Shown here piece by piece: positions 16,127-24,464 of a stretch of DNA of 37,906 nt; position 1 is the first letter of the stretch, and each line of letters opens with the position of its first letter. Both the position numbers and the translations under genes were made by a program. Source of the DNA: JAAYEL01 sp964345835 (lineage in GTDB: Bacteria > Bacillota > Clostridia > Tissierellales > Peptoniphilaceae); assembly GCA_964345835.1 (NCBI GenBank), contig CAYFSL010000009.1, positions 1-37,906 of the forward strand, written 5' to 3'. The notes under the pieces are model-generated. The model saw nothing but the letters and a program-made list of their open reading frames with translations, had not been told where the DNA came from and ran no database searches.

Positions 16127-17305
16127 TTAATCCAGGTATTTTTTAAGGTCTTCAGCCCTATCTACTTTTTCCCAAGGTAGGTCGAGGTCGTGCCTACCAA
16201 AGTGACCATAAGCTGCTGTTTGCTTATAGATTGGTCTTCTTAAGTCAAGGTAGTCTATTAGGGCTGCTGGTCTTAAGTCAAATTCTTTATTGACAATTTC
16301 TGTTAGCTTGTCATCATCTAGCCTTCCAGTCCCCTCGGAATCAACATACACTGAAAGTGGCTTTGCAACCCCAATAGCATAGGATACCCCTATTTCTAAC
16401 TTGTCAGCAAGGCCTGCGGCAACCATGTTTTTAGCTATATATCTTGCCATATAGGATGCGGACCTGTCGACCTTTGAAGGGTCCTTTCCAGAATAAGCTC
16501 CACCACCATGCCTTGAAAATCCACCATAGGTATCAACTATTATCTTTCTTCCAGTAAGTCCACTGTCAGCTACTGGTCCACCCACAACAAACCTTCCTGT
16601 AGGATTAACATAATACTTTGTCTTGTCATCAATAAGGCTAGGGTCTATTTCGGCTTTAATAACATGTTCAATGATATCTTTTCTAATTTGCTCTATGGTA
16701 ACATGAGCGTCATGTTGAGTAGAAACTAGGATAGAGTCTATCCTTACAGGCTTACCGTCTATGTATTCAACAGTAACTTGGCTCTTTCCATCTGGTCTTA
16801 AATAGTCCAATATTTTGTCTTTCCTAACCTTAGTTAGTCTCTTAGCCAATTTTTGAGCTAGAATTATTGGCATCGGCATATATTCTTCAGTCTCATTTGT
16901 CGCATAGCCAAATACCATACCTTGGTCACCAGCCCCCATTGAATCATACTTGTCTTCTGAAGCTTCCTTGGCCTCTAAAGCCTTGTTAACTCCCATAGCT
17001 ATATCAGGTGATTGTTCATTTATAGCAGTTATAACGGCACATGTTTGTGAGTCAAAACCGTAATCTGATGAATTATAGCCTATATCCTTTATAGTCTTTC
17101 TAACAATTGATTGAATATCAACATAGCTATTTGTAGATATTTCTCCCATTACAAATACCATACCTGTTGTAACTGATGTCTCACACGCCACCCTGGCTTG
17201 AGGGTCCTTCTCTAATATTGCATCTAAAATTGAATCCGATATTTGGTCACAAACCTTGTCAGGGTGTCCTTCTGTAACAGATTCTGATGTTAATAATTTT
17301 CTCAT
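16127..17305 (-). CDS. metK: S-adenosylmethionine synthetase
   Basis: A 392-residue, full-length MetK that makes SAM from methionine and ATP. Seen: TEGHPDKVCDQISD at the N-terminus (with the catalytic His), the hexapeptide-like GAGDQGMVFGYA, the P-loop-like GGGAYSGKDPSKVDRS, and ARYIAKNMVAAGLADK. TAGGAGGAG precedes the ATG. It is a single-gene unit controlled by the SAM-I riboswitch at 17403-17526, giving product feedback. The ABC exporter promoter lies just beyond its stop codon; I saw no strong terminator between them. Confidence 0.97.
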   Translation of the reverse strand: MRKLLTSESVTEGHPDKVCDQISDSILDAILEKDPQARVACETSVTTGMVFVMGEISTNSYVDIQSIVRKTIKDIGYNSSDYGFDSQTCAVITAINEQSPDIAMGVNKALEAKEASEDKYDSMGAGDQGMVFGYATNETEEYMPMPIILAQKLAKRLTKVRKDKILDYLRPDGKSQVTVEYIDGKPVRIDSILVSTQHDAHVTIEQIRKDIIEHVIKAEIDPSLIDDKTKYYVNPTGRFVVGGPVADSGLTGRKIIVDTYGGFSRHGGGAYSGKDPSKVDRSASYMARYIAKNMVAAGLADKLEIGVSYAIGVAKPLSVYVDSEGTGRLDDDKLTEIVNKEFDLRPAALIDYLDLRRPIYKQTAAYGHFGRHDLDLPWEKVDRAEDLKKYLD

Positions 17306-17402
17306 GTCTCCTCCTAATTATTAATTTTCACATAGCTAACCTATCCTAGACAGGTCTTTATATTTATATCAAGATAATTAGAATCCTTTTAATTTTCTCC
17401 AT

Positions 17403-17526
17403 AAAAAAATCCTCACCTGAAAGTGAGGTTTGTGCTTATCTTTCAGGATAACCTGCAGGAATTAGCACCTAACTAAATAGGTTGCCGGACTTCATAGGGC
17501 CTGTCCCTCCGTCACTCTGGATAATA
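17403..17526 (-). promoter_or_regulatory. SAM-I (S-box) riboswitch with terminator, controlling metK
   Basis: On the minus strand the aptamer runs from TTATCCAGAG through GGAGGGACAGGCCCTATGAA, CCGGCAACC and GGTGCTAATTCCTGC to GATAAGC (17525 to 17434), matching the S-box core. Then comes a terminator hairpin CCTCAC...GTGAGG (17411-17428) followed by ATTTTTTT. CCTGAAAG at the end of the aptamer (17440-17447) is perfectly complementary to CTTTCAGG in the terminator (17416-17423), so an antiterminator can form when SAM is absent. High SAM should stop transcription of metK. Confidence 0.95.
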
Positions 17527-17543
17527 ATTATTTTGTAAATTAA

Positions 17544-17572
17544 ACTATACAATATAATAGGAATTTTGTAAA
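17544..17572 (-). promoter_or_regulatory. Promoter for the metK leader
   Basis: TTTACA (17567-17572) and TATAGT (17544-17549) with a 17-base spacer on the minus strand; transcription would start about 13 bases before the SAM-I aptamer. Confidence 0.65.
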
Positions 17573-17587
17573 GGCTAGTAAGACGAA

Positions 17588-17637
17588 TAAAAAAGAGAGG
17601 CCTGCAAACATTTTAATATAAATGCCCACTAGCCTCT
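17588..17637 (-). terminator. Terminator after the metal P-type ATPase gene
   Basis: AGAGGC (17596-17601) pairs with GCCTCT (17632-17637), with more pairing inside the loop. On the minus strand it is followed by CTTTTTTATT. It lies 10 bases after the stop codon of the ATPase. Confidence 0.7.
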
Positions 17638-17647
17638 TTAATTAATA

Positions 17648-19534
17648 CTAAGCATATCTTTTTGGAAATAGGAATATCCTAAAGGCATTTGCGATAGCTA
17701 ATAGGGTAACCCCCACATCCGCAAAAACCGCCATCCACATTTGTGTTAATCCCATGGAACTTAGAATTAAAAATATTAACTTAATCCCCAAGGAGAAGAA
17801 TATATTTTGTCTGGCTACCTTCATGGTATACCTAGATAAACTAAATAATTTTTCAACAGACCTGATATTATCATTTACAATAACAACATCACTCGCCTCA
17901 ATTGTGGCATCAGACCCAATTCCACCCATAGATATACCTAGGTCACTTTCAACCATTACTGGAGCATCATTAAGTCCATCCCCTATATAAGCGATCTTTA
18001 GCCCTTCTTTTTTTCTAAAGTCTTTAAGCCACTGTAGTTTTTCATCTGGTAGGAGGTTTGAATAAACTTCTTTGATATCAAGCTCAGTCCCAATCTCATT
18101 TGCAACCTCTTTACCATCCCCGGTAAGCATGACCACATTTTTGATTCCAGTTTTTTCAAGGTCCTTTACTAACCCCCTTGCTGATTCTTTTACAGAGTCT
18201 TTTATTATATAGTGGCCAAAGTATTTTCTTACAGGCTTAATTTGTGCCAGGTGAACCATAGTCGCAGCCTTACTAGCACAGTCGTCCAGGGCCTCATCCG
18301 CAAAGCCATATTCCTTCATGAAATCATACTTTCCAAGTATATATTCTTCCTTGTCGCTTGTAGATTTCAATCCTTTACCAGATACATCTTCTATCTGACC
18401 CATTTCCCTGGCCTGGCTAAGACCCTTTTCTAAAGCATGGTTTCTAATAGCTTCGGCTATAGGATGGTTAGATGCCCTCTCTATTTCCTTAGCTATAAGA
18501 AGCATTTCGCTCTCATCAATATCTTGTCCGAAGTGAATGTCGATTACCCTAAACTTCCCCTCAGTAAGTGTTCCAGTCTTATCAGTTGCCAGGGTGTTAA
18601 TTTCAACAGCCTTTTCAAAGACATTGCCTCCCTTAACTAGGATACCAAGCTTAGAAGCGGCCCCTATCCCCATTACAAAGGATAGGGGAACGGATATTAC
18701 AAAGGCACAAGGGCAGGAAACCACTAGGAATATCAGCCCTCTCTTAAACCAATCTTGTGAAAATCCTCCTTCTAGGATAAAAGGGATGACAAAGGCTAGG
18801 ATAAAAGCAAAAGCAACTACTATAGGAGTGTAGATTTTTGAAAACCTAGTTATCAATGACTCTGTTTCAGCTTGGTTCTCTGTAGCTTCTTCAATAAGCT
18901 CAATAATCTTCATAGCCGTTGACTCTTGAGAGGTCTTTTCCGCCCTAATCAAAAGTCTGTTGCTACCATTTATTGAGCCACTAAGGACCCTGTCATTTTC
19001 CTTGACAGAAATTGGAATTGACTCACCCGTCAAAGCAGATGTATCAAGACTTCCACTTCCTTTTACAACTATCCCGTCAACTGGTATCTTATCCCCAGAC
19101 CTCACTTCTAAAATATCGCCTAGCTCTATATCATCAAGGTCAATTTCAACAGTATCGTCCCCCTCAATCCTATAGGCTACTGGAGCCTGGATATCTAGGA
19201 GGGAACCGATAGAGTCTCTAGATTTATCGATCGCCCTATCTTCAAAAAATTCACCTATCTGGAAGAGAAGCATTACCATTGCCGCCTCTTTATATTCTCC
19301 TATAGCTAGAGCCCCAATAGTTGCAATACTCATTAGAAAATGCTCCGCCAGAAGCATCTTAGCTTTTAGATTTAAATAAGCCTGATAAATAATATCTATA
19401 CCAGCAACTGCCCAGGACAAAATAACTAATAGGTCTACGGCGGTTGACTTACCATAAATGTATTCAAGGATAAGGCCTGCGACCAAAGCAAGAGCTGAAA
19501 CAATTATCCTTTCCTTCTTACTCTTTTCTAACAT
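17648..19534 (-). CDS. cadA: P1B-type heavy-metal-exporting ATPase, Zn/Cd/Pb class
   Basis: A 628-residue, eight-segment metal pump of the cytoplasmic membrane. Seen in order: TGES actuator motif (169-172), metal-binding CPC (274-276), phosphorylation site DKTGT (318-322), ATP-site HP (357-358), and GDGLNDAP (518-525). Lys585 and Asp606 in the last two segments, spaced 21 apart as in ZntA (K693, D714), mark the P1B-2 class that exports Zn, Cd and Pb rather than Cu. It has no N-terminal HMA domain; that domain is a separate 71-residue gene immediately upstream. The operon is headed by an ArsR-type repressor. It is probably induced by excess zinc or related metals. Confidence 0.94.
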   Translation of the reverse strand: MLEKSKKERIIVSALALVAGLILEYIYGKSTAVDLLVILSWAVAGIDIIYQAYLNLKAKMLLAEHFLMSIATIGALAIGEYKEAAMVMLLFQIGEFFEDRAIDKSRDSIGSLLDIQAPVAYRIEGDDTVEIDLDDIELGDILEVRSGDKIPVDGIVVKGSGSLDTSALTGESIPISVKENDRVLSGSINGSNRLLIRAEKTSQESTAMKIIELIEEATENQAETESLITRFSKIYTPIVVAFAFILAFVIPFILEGGFSQDWFKRGLIFLVVSCPCAFVISVPLSFVMGIGAASKLGILVKGGNVFEKAVEINTLATDKTGTLTEGKFRVIDIHFGQDIDESEMLLIAKEIERASNHPIAEAIRNHALEKGLSQAREMGQIEDVSGKGLKSTSDKEEYILGKYDFMKEYGFADEALDDCASKAATMVHLAQIKPVRKYFGHYIIKDSVKESARGLVKDLEKTGIKNVVMLTGDGKEVANEIGTELDIKEVYSNLLPDEKLQWLKDFRKKEGLKIAYIGDGLNDAPVMVESDLGISMGGIGSDATIEASDVVIVNDNIRSVEKLFSLSRYTMKVARQNIFFSLGIKLIFLILSSMGLTQMWMAVFADVGVTLLAIANAFRIFLFPKRYA

Positions 19535-19549
19535 AGCAAACTCCTAAAA

Positions 19550-19765
19550 TTAGATAATCTCACAGTAGTTTTCAAAGCTTTTAATAACTTCTTCCAAGAC
19601 TGCAAGATCAGGAAGGTCCTCTTTTCTATCAACTTCAACAGTCAATTTAGATAGCATAAAGTTGACCTTAGCATCTTTAACTCCTTCAAGTTCACTAATT
19701 TTATCTCCCATTTTCCTAGCACAATCCGCACAGGAAAGATTTTTAAGTCTATATGTTTTTTTCAT
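19550..19765 (-). CDS. Stand-alone heavy-metal-associated (HMA) domain protein
   Basis: A 71-residue protein from the ATG at 19765, which follows GGAGG at 5 bases; a TTG-opened extension contains that ribosome binding site and is not a real start. It has the ferredoxin-like HMA pattern with the metal-binding CxxC in LSCADCARKM, then LEGVKDAKVNFMLSKLTVEV. It lies 15 bases upstream of the P-type ATPase, which lacks this domain, and 42 bases after the ArsR gene. It probably hands metal to the pump or senses it. Whether it binds Zn, Cd or Cu cannot be told from the CxxC alone. Confidence 0.9.
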   Translation of the reverse strand: MKKTYRLKNLSCADCARKMGDKISELEGVKDAKVNFMLSKLTVEVDRKEDLPDLAVLEEVIKSFENYCEII

Positions 19766-19807
19766 AGTATCCTCCAAATAATTTATATGATTATATAATT
19801 AGCCTTC

Positions 19808-20113
19808 CTATAACTCTTCCAAGTGTTCCCTACACATGTCAACAATACTTGTAACATGGTCATCTGAAAGGTAATAAATGTTGTACTTCCCCTCTTTTCT
19901 AGACCTGACAAGGTCATTGGTCTTTAAGACCTTTAGCTGGTGGGAAATCGCTGAAAGAGATAGTCCCAGACTTTCTGCTATTTCACTTACATTTCTTTCT
20001 TTTTGCCTCAGCAGGGTAATAATCCTAATTCTTGTACTATCGGCAAAGACAGCAAAAAGCTCTGACATTTTAAATAGTAATTCTTCATTATACGAGTAAT
20101 CTACCTGAGTCAC
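19808..20113 (-). CDS. ArsR/SmtB-family metal-sensing repressor, CadC/CzrA-like
   Basis: A 101-residue winged-helix repressor starting at GTG (20113) behind AGGAGG. The recognition helix is LSLSAISHQLKVLK, with the wing in SRKEGKYNIYYL. The alpha-5 metal site is complete: Asp84, His86, His97 and Glu100, the D-x-H-x10-H-x2-E set known from CadC site 2 and close to CzrA (D-H-H-H). The Cys-x-Cys of the CadC alpha-3N site (ELCVCD) is absent; here the helix reads NVSEIAES. This predicts Zn/Co sensing more than Cd/Pb thiolate sensing. It should bind the inverted repeat at 20165-20192 in its own promoter and control the HMA and ATPase genes. Confidence 0.92.
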   Translation of the reverse strand: MTQVDYSYNEELLFKMSELFAVFADSTRIRIITLLRQKERNVSEIAESLGLSLSAISHQLKVLKTNDLVRSRKEGKYNIYYLSDDHVTSIVDMCREHLEEL

Positions 20114-20164
20114 TCCACCACCTCCTAGGTCTCATCTTTAAATTTCTAAAATATTTACTATAAC

Positions 20165-20192
20165 ACTTAAACACTTTTACACTTGTTCAAGT
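20165..20192. promoter_or_regulatory. Likely operator of the ArsR/CadC-like repressor
   Basis: Imperfect inverted repeat ACTTAAACA (20165-20173) and TGTTCAAGT (20184-20192), one mismatch in 9, spaced by 10 bases. It lies directly downstream of the -10 box at 20201-20206, overlapping the transcription start, where ArsR-family repressors commonly bind. Confidence 0.6.
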
Positions 20193-20200
20193 ATAGTATT

Positions 20201-20229
20201 ATTATAGGGTCTTTCTTTTGCCTTGTCAA
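20201..20229 (-). promoter_or_regulatory. Consensus promoter of the metal-resistance operon
   Basis: TTGACA (20224-20229) and TATAAT (20201-20206) with exactly 17 bases between them on the minus strand: a perfect SigA promoter, as expected for a gene held off by a repressor. Confidence 0.8.
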
Positions 20230-20319
20230 TTAAAAATCATTTAATTTATTTGATACCTAAACTTGTCATTTATGGTCTAGCTCAAATATTTTTTAGTTTT
20301 ATTCCAACTACATTAAAAT

Positions 20320-20368
20320 AAAAAAAGAAAAGTAGCTCCTTTGAAGTGCTTTACTTCAAAAGAGCCAC
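20320..20368 (-). terminator. Terminator of the opp operon
   Basis: GTAGCTCCTTTGAAGT (20332-20347) pairs with ACTTCAAAAGAGCCAC (20353-20368) around a 5-base loop, with two mismatches or G-U pairs. On the minus strand the stem runs into TTTTCTTTTTTTT. Confidence 0.88.
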
Positions 20369-20394
20369 CTTTCTTTGTCTTTACAAAACATATT

Positions 20395-20432
20395 ATTTAG
20401 GAGTAAATATTCTATTTAGGAGTAAATATTTT
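20395..20432. repeat. 19-bp tandem duplication just after oppF
   Basis: Two copies of ATTTAGGAGTAAATATT-CT/TT (20395-20413 and 20414-20432) lie directly end to end, 10 bases beyond the oppF stop codon and before the terminator. Eighteen of 19 positions agree. Confidence 0.85.
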
Positions 20433-20442
20433 TCTTATAAAT

Positions 20443-21378
20443 CTAAGACTCTTTTAGCCACTGGTCTAGCTCTTCTCTAGTTGCCCTGACCCTGTGACTT
20501 CCTTCTACTTCTATAAACTCGGCCTTTTCATAGTCTAGGCCAGAGCTTTCATAATCATAAGAAATTGTTACCTTCTGCTTTTCAACCAGTGGGTTAGGAG
20601 AAGGCACAACTGACAACAGTGATCTAGTATATGGATGAATAGGTCGATTAAATATCTCATCACTTGTGCCCGTCTCTACTAAATGTCCCAGGTGTATAAC
20701 ACCAATTCTATCGGAAATATACTTAACCATTGATAGATCATGGGCTATAAATAGGATGGCGATATTAGTGGCCTTTTGAATTTCACTTAAAAGGGTCACC
20801 ACCTGGGCCTGGATTGAAACATCAAGGGCTGATATGGCCTCGTCAGCTATTAAAAGCTTAGGATTCAATACGAGGGCCCTAGCAATACCTATCCTTTGCC
20901 TTTGACCACCAGAGAATTGATGAGGGAATCTAGAAGCATGATCTGGGGAAAGCCCCACTTTTACAAGTGCTTCCAATACCTTCTCTTCTCTTTCCTTTTC
21001 ATCTTTGTATAGTTTGAAATTGTCAAGTCCACTAGCCACTATATCCAAGACCCTTTGTCTTGGATTTAAGCTGGCCATGGGGTCTTGAAAAATCATTTGC
21101 ATATTAAGTCGTAAAAATTTAGTATCCTCAGCTGATAATTTACCCGTGATTGGTTTGCCATCGAAGATAACTTGACCAGATGTAGGGTCGTAAAGTCTAA
21201 TAATAGCCCTACCAGTAGTAGATTTACCAGAACCTGACTCACCTACTAGTCCATAGGTTTCTCCAGGGTATATCTCAAAGCTGACATCATTAACCGCTTT
21301 TACTTCATTTTTCTTACCCTTATTAAATATCTGGGTAAGGTTTTTCACCTCTAATAAAGGCTGTAATTTATCATTCAT
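20443..21378 (-). CDS. oppF: Oligopeptide ABC transporter ATPase OppF
   Basis: A 311-residue ATPase energising peptide uptake. Walker A is GESGSGKST, signature FSGGQRQR, Walker B LLIADEAISALDV, switch IAHDLS. The C-terminal oligopeptide/dipeptide domain is present (HPYTRSLLSVVPSPNP). The start overlaps the end of oppD by 8 bases. It is the last gene of the oppABCDF operon and is followed by a 19-bp duplication and a terminator. Two distinct ATPases in the operon fit the Opp/Dpp family rule of a heterodimer. Confidence 0.94.
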   Translation of the reverse strand: MNDKLQPLLEVKNLTQIFNKGKKNEVKAVNDVSFEIYPGETYGLVGESGSGKSTTGRAIIRLYDPTSGQVIFDGKPITGKLSAEDTKFLRLNMQMIFQDPMASLNPRQRVLDIVASGLDNFKLYKDEKEREEKVLEALVKVGLSPDHASRFPHQFSGGQRQRIGIARALVLNPKLLIADEAISALDVSIQAQVVTLLSEIQKATNIAILFIAHDLSMVKYISDRIGVIHLGHLVETGTSDEIFNRPIHPYTRSLLSVVPSPNPLVEKQKVTISYDYESSGLDYEKAEFIEVEGSHRVRATREELDQWLKES

Positions 21379-22468
21379 TTATACCAGCCTCCTTTTTCAT
21401 CCTATCTATCCTATCCCTTAGATTGTCTGGCATAGCAACTGCCGGTGCCCTGTCATCTAGCAACCAAGATGAAACCCTATGTTTGCCTCCAACATTGAAT
21501 TGGGGAGAGTCTATCATGTAGTCGATATTTAGAGCATATGGGTTTCTTGGTGCAAAAGCATCCCCCTTAATCGGCTTAGAAAGATCAGCAGGGGACCCTG
21601 GAATTGGATGTAGACTTCCTTCAGGAGTGTTAATATCCGGCATAGAAGAAAGTAGTCCCCAAGTGTAAGGGTGTCTAGGATCATAGAAGATCTCATTTAC
21701 GTCTCCCTTTTCAACAATCTTACCCGCATACATTACCGCCACATAATCGGCGACCTTTGCAACAACTCCCAGGTCATGGGTAATATAAATTACTGAAAGT
21801 CCATGCTTTTCTTGGAGGTCCTTAATAAGATTTAGAATCTTATCTTGGACTGTAACATCAAGAGCTGTAGTTGGCTCATCACAGATTAGGATTTGCGGTT
21901 GACAGGATAGGGCTATAGCGATTACCACCCTTTGCCTCATCCCCCCAGATAGTTGGTTAGGATATTGGTCATAAACCATCTCTGGATTATTTATCCCTAC
22001 ATCTGCCAGATACTGGATACTCAGTTCCTTAGCCTCTTTTTTACCTACCCCCTTCCTGTGGAAGAGGATGGTCTCTCTTATCTGCTTACCAACCTTCATT
22101 GTTGGGTCGAGTGAAGTCATAGGATCTTGGAATATCATAGCGATTTTCCTGCCTGAAATATACTTCCTAATCTGGGTGTTATTCATCTTCGTGATATCAT
22201 ACATCTTATTGTTATCATCCTTATCCCAGTATTTTATAAATCCGTCAGTAATTCTACCATTTTTAGCAAGAATCCCCATAATCGCCTTCATAGTGACTGA
22301 CTTACCAGACCCCGATTCTCCGACTATGGCAACAGTTTCATTCTTAAATAAGTCGAAATCAATCCCCCTTATAGCCTTAAGAATAGAATCATTGGTATCA
22401 AATTCTATAAATAAATTTCTAATAGATAGAACCCTATCATTTAAATCTCTTAATTTTGGATATCCCAT
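21371..22468 (-). CDS. oppD: Oligopeptide ABC transporter ATPase OppD
   Basis: A 365-residue ATPase partner of OppF. Walker A is GESGSGKSV, signature LSGGMRQR, Walker B ILICDEPTTALDV, switch YITHDLGV. The C-terminal part (HPYTWGLLSSMPDINT, later GDAFAPRNPYA) is the peptide-transporter-specific domain, but the CxxxC-type iron-sulfur cysteines seen in some OppD proteins are not evident. AGGTG precedes the ATG; it starts 4 bases after oppC ends. Confidence 0.94.
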   Translation of the reverse strand: MGYPKLRDLNDRVLSIRNLFIEFDTNDSILKAIRGIDFDLFKNETVAIVGESGSGKSVTMKAIMGILAKNGRITDGFIKYWDKDDNNKMYDITKMNNTQIRKYISGRKIAMIFQDPMTSLDPTMKVGKQIRETILFHRKGVGKKEAKELSIQYLADVGINNPEMVYDQYPNQLSGGMRQRVVIAIALSCQPQILICDEPTTALDVTVQDKILNLIKDLQEKHGLSVIYITHDLGVVAKVADYVAVMYAGKIVEKGDVNEIFYDPRHPYTWGLLSSMPDINTPEGSLHPIPGSPADLSKPIKGDAFAPRNPYALNIDYMIDSPQFNVGGKHRVSSWLLDDRAPAVAMPDNLRDRIDRMKKEAGINE

Positions 22469-22472
22469 ATTA

Positions 22473-23486
22473 TCACCTATCCTTCATTGTTGGATCGAAT
22501 GCGTCCCTCAAGCCATCTGCAAGAATATTAAAACTAAACATTAAAATACTCAATACAATGGTTGGAATAACAACCATATATGGAGATGAAAGGAAGGACT
22601 TAAATCCATCACTTATTAAGACCCCAAGTGAAGCATGAGGAGGTTGTAATCCCAGACCTATAAAGGCAAGAAAGGCTTCTGTAAATATAGCTGATGGAAT
22701 AGAAAACATACTCATAACTATAAGTTGCCCCATAATATTTGGAAGTATTTCCTTAAAGATAATCCTCATATTATTGGATCCTAGGGTCCTAGATGCAAGG
22801 ATGAATTCTTGGTTCTTAAGCTTAAATACCTGAGCCCTAGTAACCCTACTCATACCTATCCAGCCCTTGATTAACAAGGCTATGGTTATAGATTTAATAC
22901 CTGGCTTCATGATAAGAACTAGCAGGGTTACAATAACAGTATCCGGGATACCATTAAGAATCTCTATAAATCTCTGCATTATCATGTCAACCTTACCGCC
23001 ATAATAACCAGAGATTAATCCATAAATTACCCCTACTATAAGGTCAACTAGGATAGCTATTAAAGCCATGTATAAGGAAATCCTAGCACCCTGCCAGACC
23101 CTAACCCAGATATCCCTACCTAGGGAGTCAGTACCAAAGATATAATATTGTCCTTCGGCCCCCTTTTGTTTGTAAAGGTCAACCCCATTTTTTTCTCCAT
23201 TTAAAATCCCAATGTTTTCAATCAAGGGTACCTTAGGAGTTAAAAAAGCATGCTCGGTTACCTGGTGGTCATAACTCCTAGAAGATAGCATGGGTACAAA
23301 TATAGCCATTAGAACTATAAACACAATTATAAAAAATGCAGTTTTTGCAGCCTTCTTTTTTCTAAACCTATTTATTACATCAACAAGATAAGGGGGTTCT
23401 TTATTAATAGCATCATAACTTTCATAGTCATGGTGCTTGGCAAATTCAAAATCTCTTAATTGAGAACTTTTAGCATATTCTGACAT
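22473..23486 (-). CDS. oppC: Oligopeptide ABC transporter permease OppC
   Basis: A 337-residue permease from the ATG at 23486 (behind AAAGGGGG); a TTG seven codons earlier includes the ribosome binding site. The first ~45 residues are cytoplasmic, followed by a membrane segment (around 50-70), a long extracytoplasmic loop, then five more segments. The permease signature for contact with the ATPase is at EILPNIMGQLIVMS. It matches the longer C-type permease of Opp/Dpp systems. It starts one base after the oppB stop. Confidence 0.93.
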   Translation of the reverse strand: MSEYAKSSQLRDFEFAKHHDYESYDAINKEPPYLVDVINRFRKKKAAKTAFFIIVFIVLMAIFVPMLSSRSYDHQVTEHAFLTPKVPLIENIGILNGEKNGVDLYKQKGAEGQYYIFGTDSLGRDIWVRVWQGARISLYMALIAILVDLIVGVIYGLISGYYGGKVDMIMQRFIEILNGIPDTVIVTLLVLIMKPGIKSITIALLIKGWIGMSRVTRAQVFKLKNQEFILASRTLGSNNMRIIFKEILPNIMGQLIVMSMFSIPSAIFTEAFLAFIGLGLQPPHASLGVLISDGFKSFLSSPYMVVIPTIVLSILMFSFNILADGLRDAFDPTMKDR

Positions 23487-23487
23487 G

Positions 23488-24420
23488 TTAGTTCCCCCTT
23501 TCAAGCCTTATTCTTGGATCTATTATTCCATATAAGATATCGACTATTAACATAACGGCAATAAATAAGAATGAATATAAAAATGCTATAGCTATAACTA
23601 TATTATAATCATTGGCCATTATAGCTGTTATGAATAGCTCTCCAAGACCAGGTACACTAAATATCTTTTCAACTACCAAAGACCCTGTCATTAGATTTAC
23701 AAGAAGGGGCCCTAGAACAGTTATTACTGGTATAAGTGCATTCCTAATTCCGTGAGACCATACTACCCTTCTTTCACTCATCCCCTTCGACCTTGCAAGC
23801 TCTATATAATCACTATTTAAAATTTCAAGCATTTCTGACCTTAAAAATCTAGAAATAGTGGCTGTAGTAAACATTGACAAGGAAATTACTGGAAGTATAG
23901 AAGAAACAAACTTCCTTGATGGGTCATATAATACAGGCACCAAATGCCATTGAACGGCAACCAATATTACCAACAATAAGGCAAATACATAAGAAGGTAT
24001 ACTTACCCCTGCTACTGATACCGCAGATGTAAATGTGTCGATCCAGGTATTGTGTTTCAGGGCTGCCAAGATGCCTAATATAGCCCCAACTATTGTTCCT
24101 AAAAGAACCGCTCCTATACCTAGTTCAAAAGATACTGCTATACGTCCCTTTAGCATATCGGTTATATTAGCATCCTTTTGTAAAGAATAGGACTTACCAA
24201 AGTCCATCTTAAGCATCATTTTTACATATCTTCCATACCTGACAAGAACCGGGTCATTAAGCCCATATTTTTCCTTAATCACTTCCAACTGTTGGGGTGA
24301 AAGTTTCTCATCATTAAATGGAGATCCTGGCATTTTCTCAAGCATCAAAAATAAGATTAATAAAACTACCAATAAGGTAACAATAGAGATTAAAACTCTC
24401 TTTAATATATACTTAGCCAT
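23488..24420 (-). CDS. oppB: Oligopeptide ABC transporter permease OppB
   Basis: A 310-residue, six-segment membrane protein. N-terminal MAKYILKRVLISIVTLLVVL and PGSPF, then EKYGLNDPVLVRYGRYV and FGKSYS, are typical of OppB/DppB; the EAA-like loop is in GIRNALIPVITVLGPLL. It pairs with OppC to form the channel. It lies 44 bases after oppA and is collinear with the rest of the operon. Confidence 0.94.
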   Translation of the reverse strand: MAKYILKRVLISIVTLLVVLLILFLMLEKMPGSPFNDEKLSPQQLEVIKEKYGLNDPVLVRYGRYVKMMLKMDFGKSYSLQKDANITDMLKGRIAVSFELGIGAVLLGTIVGAILGILAALKHNTWIDTFTSAVSVAGVSIPSYVFALLLVILVAVQWHLVPVLYDPSRKFVSSILPVISLSMFTTATISRFLRSEMLEILNSDYIELARSKGMSERRVVWSHGIRNALIPVITVLGPLLVNLMTGSLVVEKIFSVPGLGELFITAIMANDYNIVIAIAFLYSFLFIAVMLIVDILYGIIDPRIRLERGN

Positions 24421-24464
24421 GATAAAATCAAAAGGGAGATTGCTCTCCCTTTCTTCTCCTTTTT

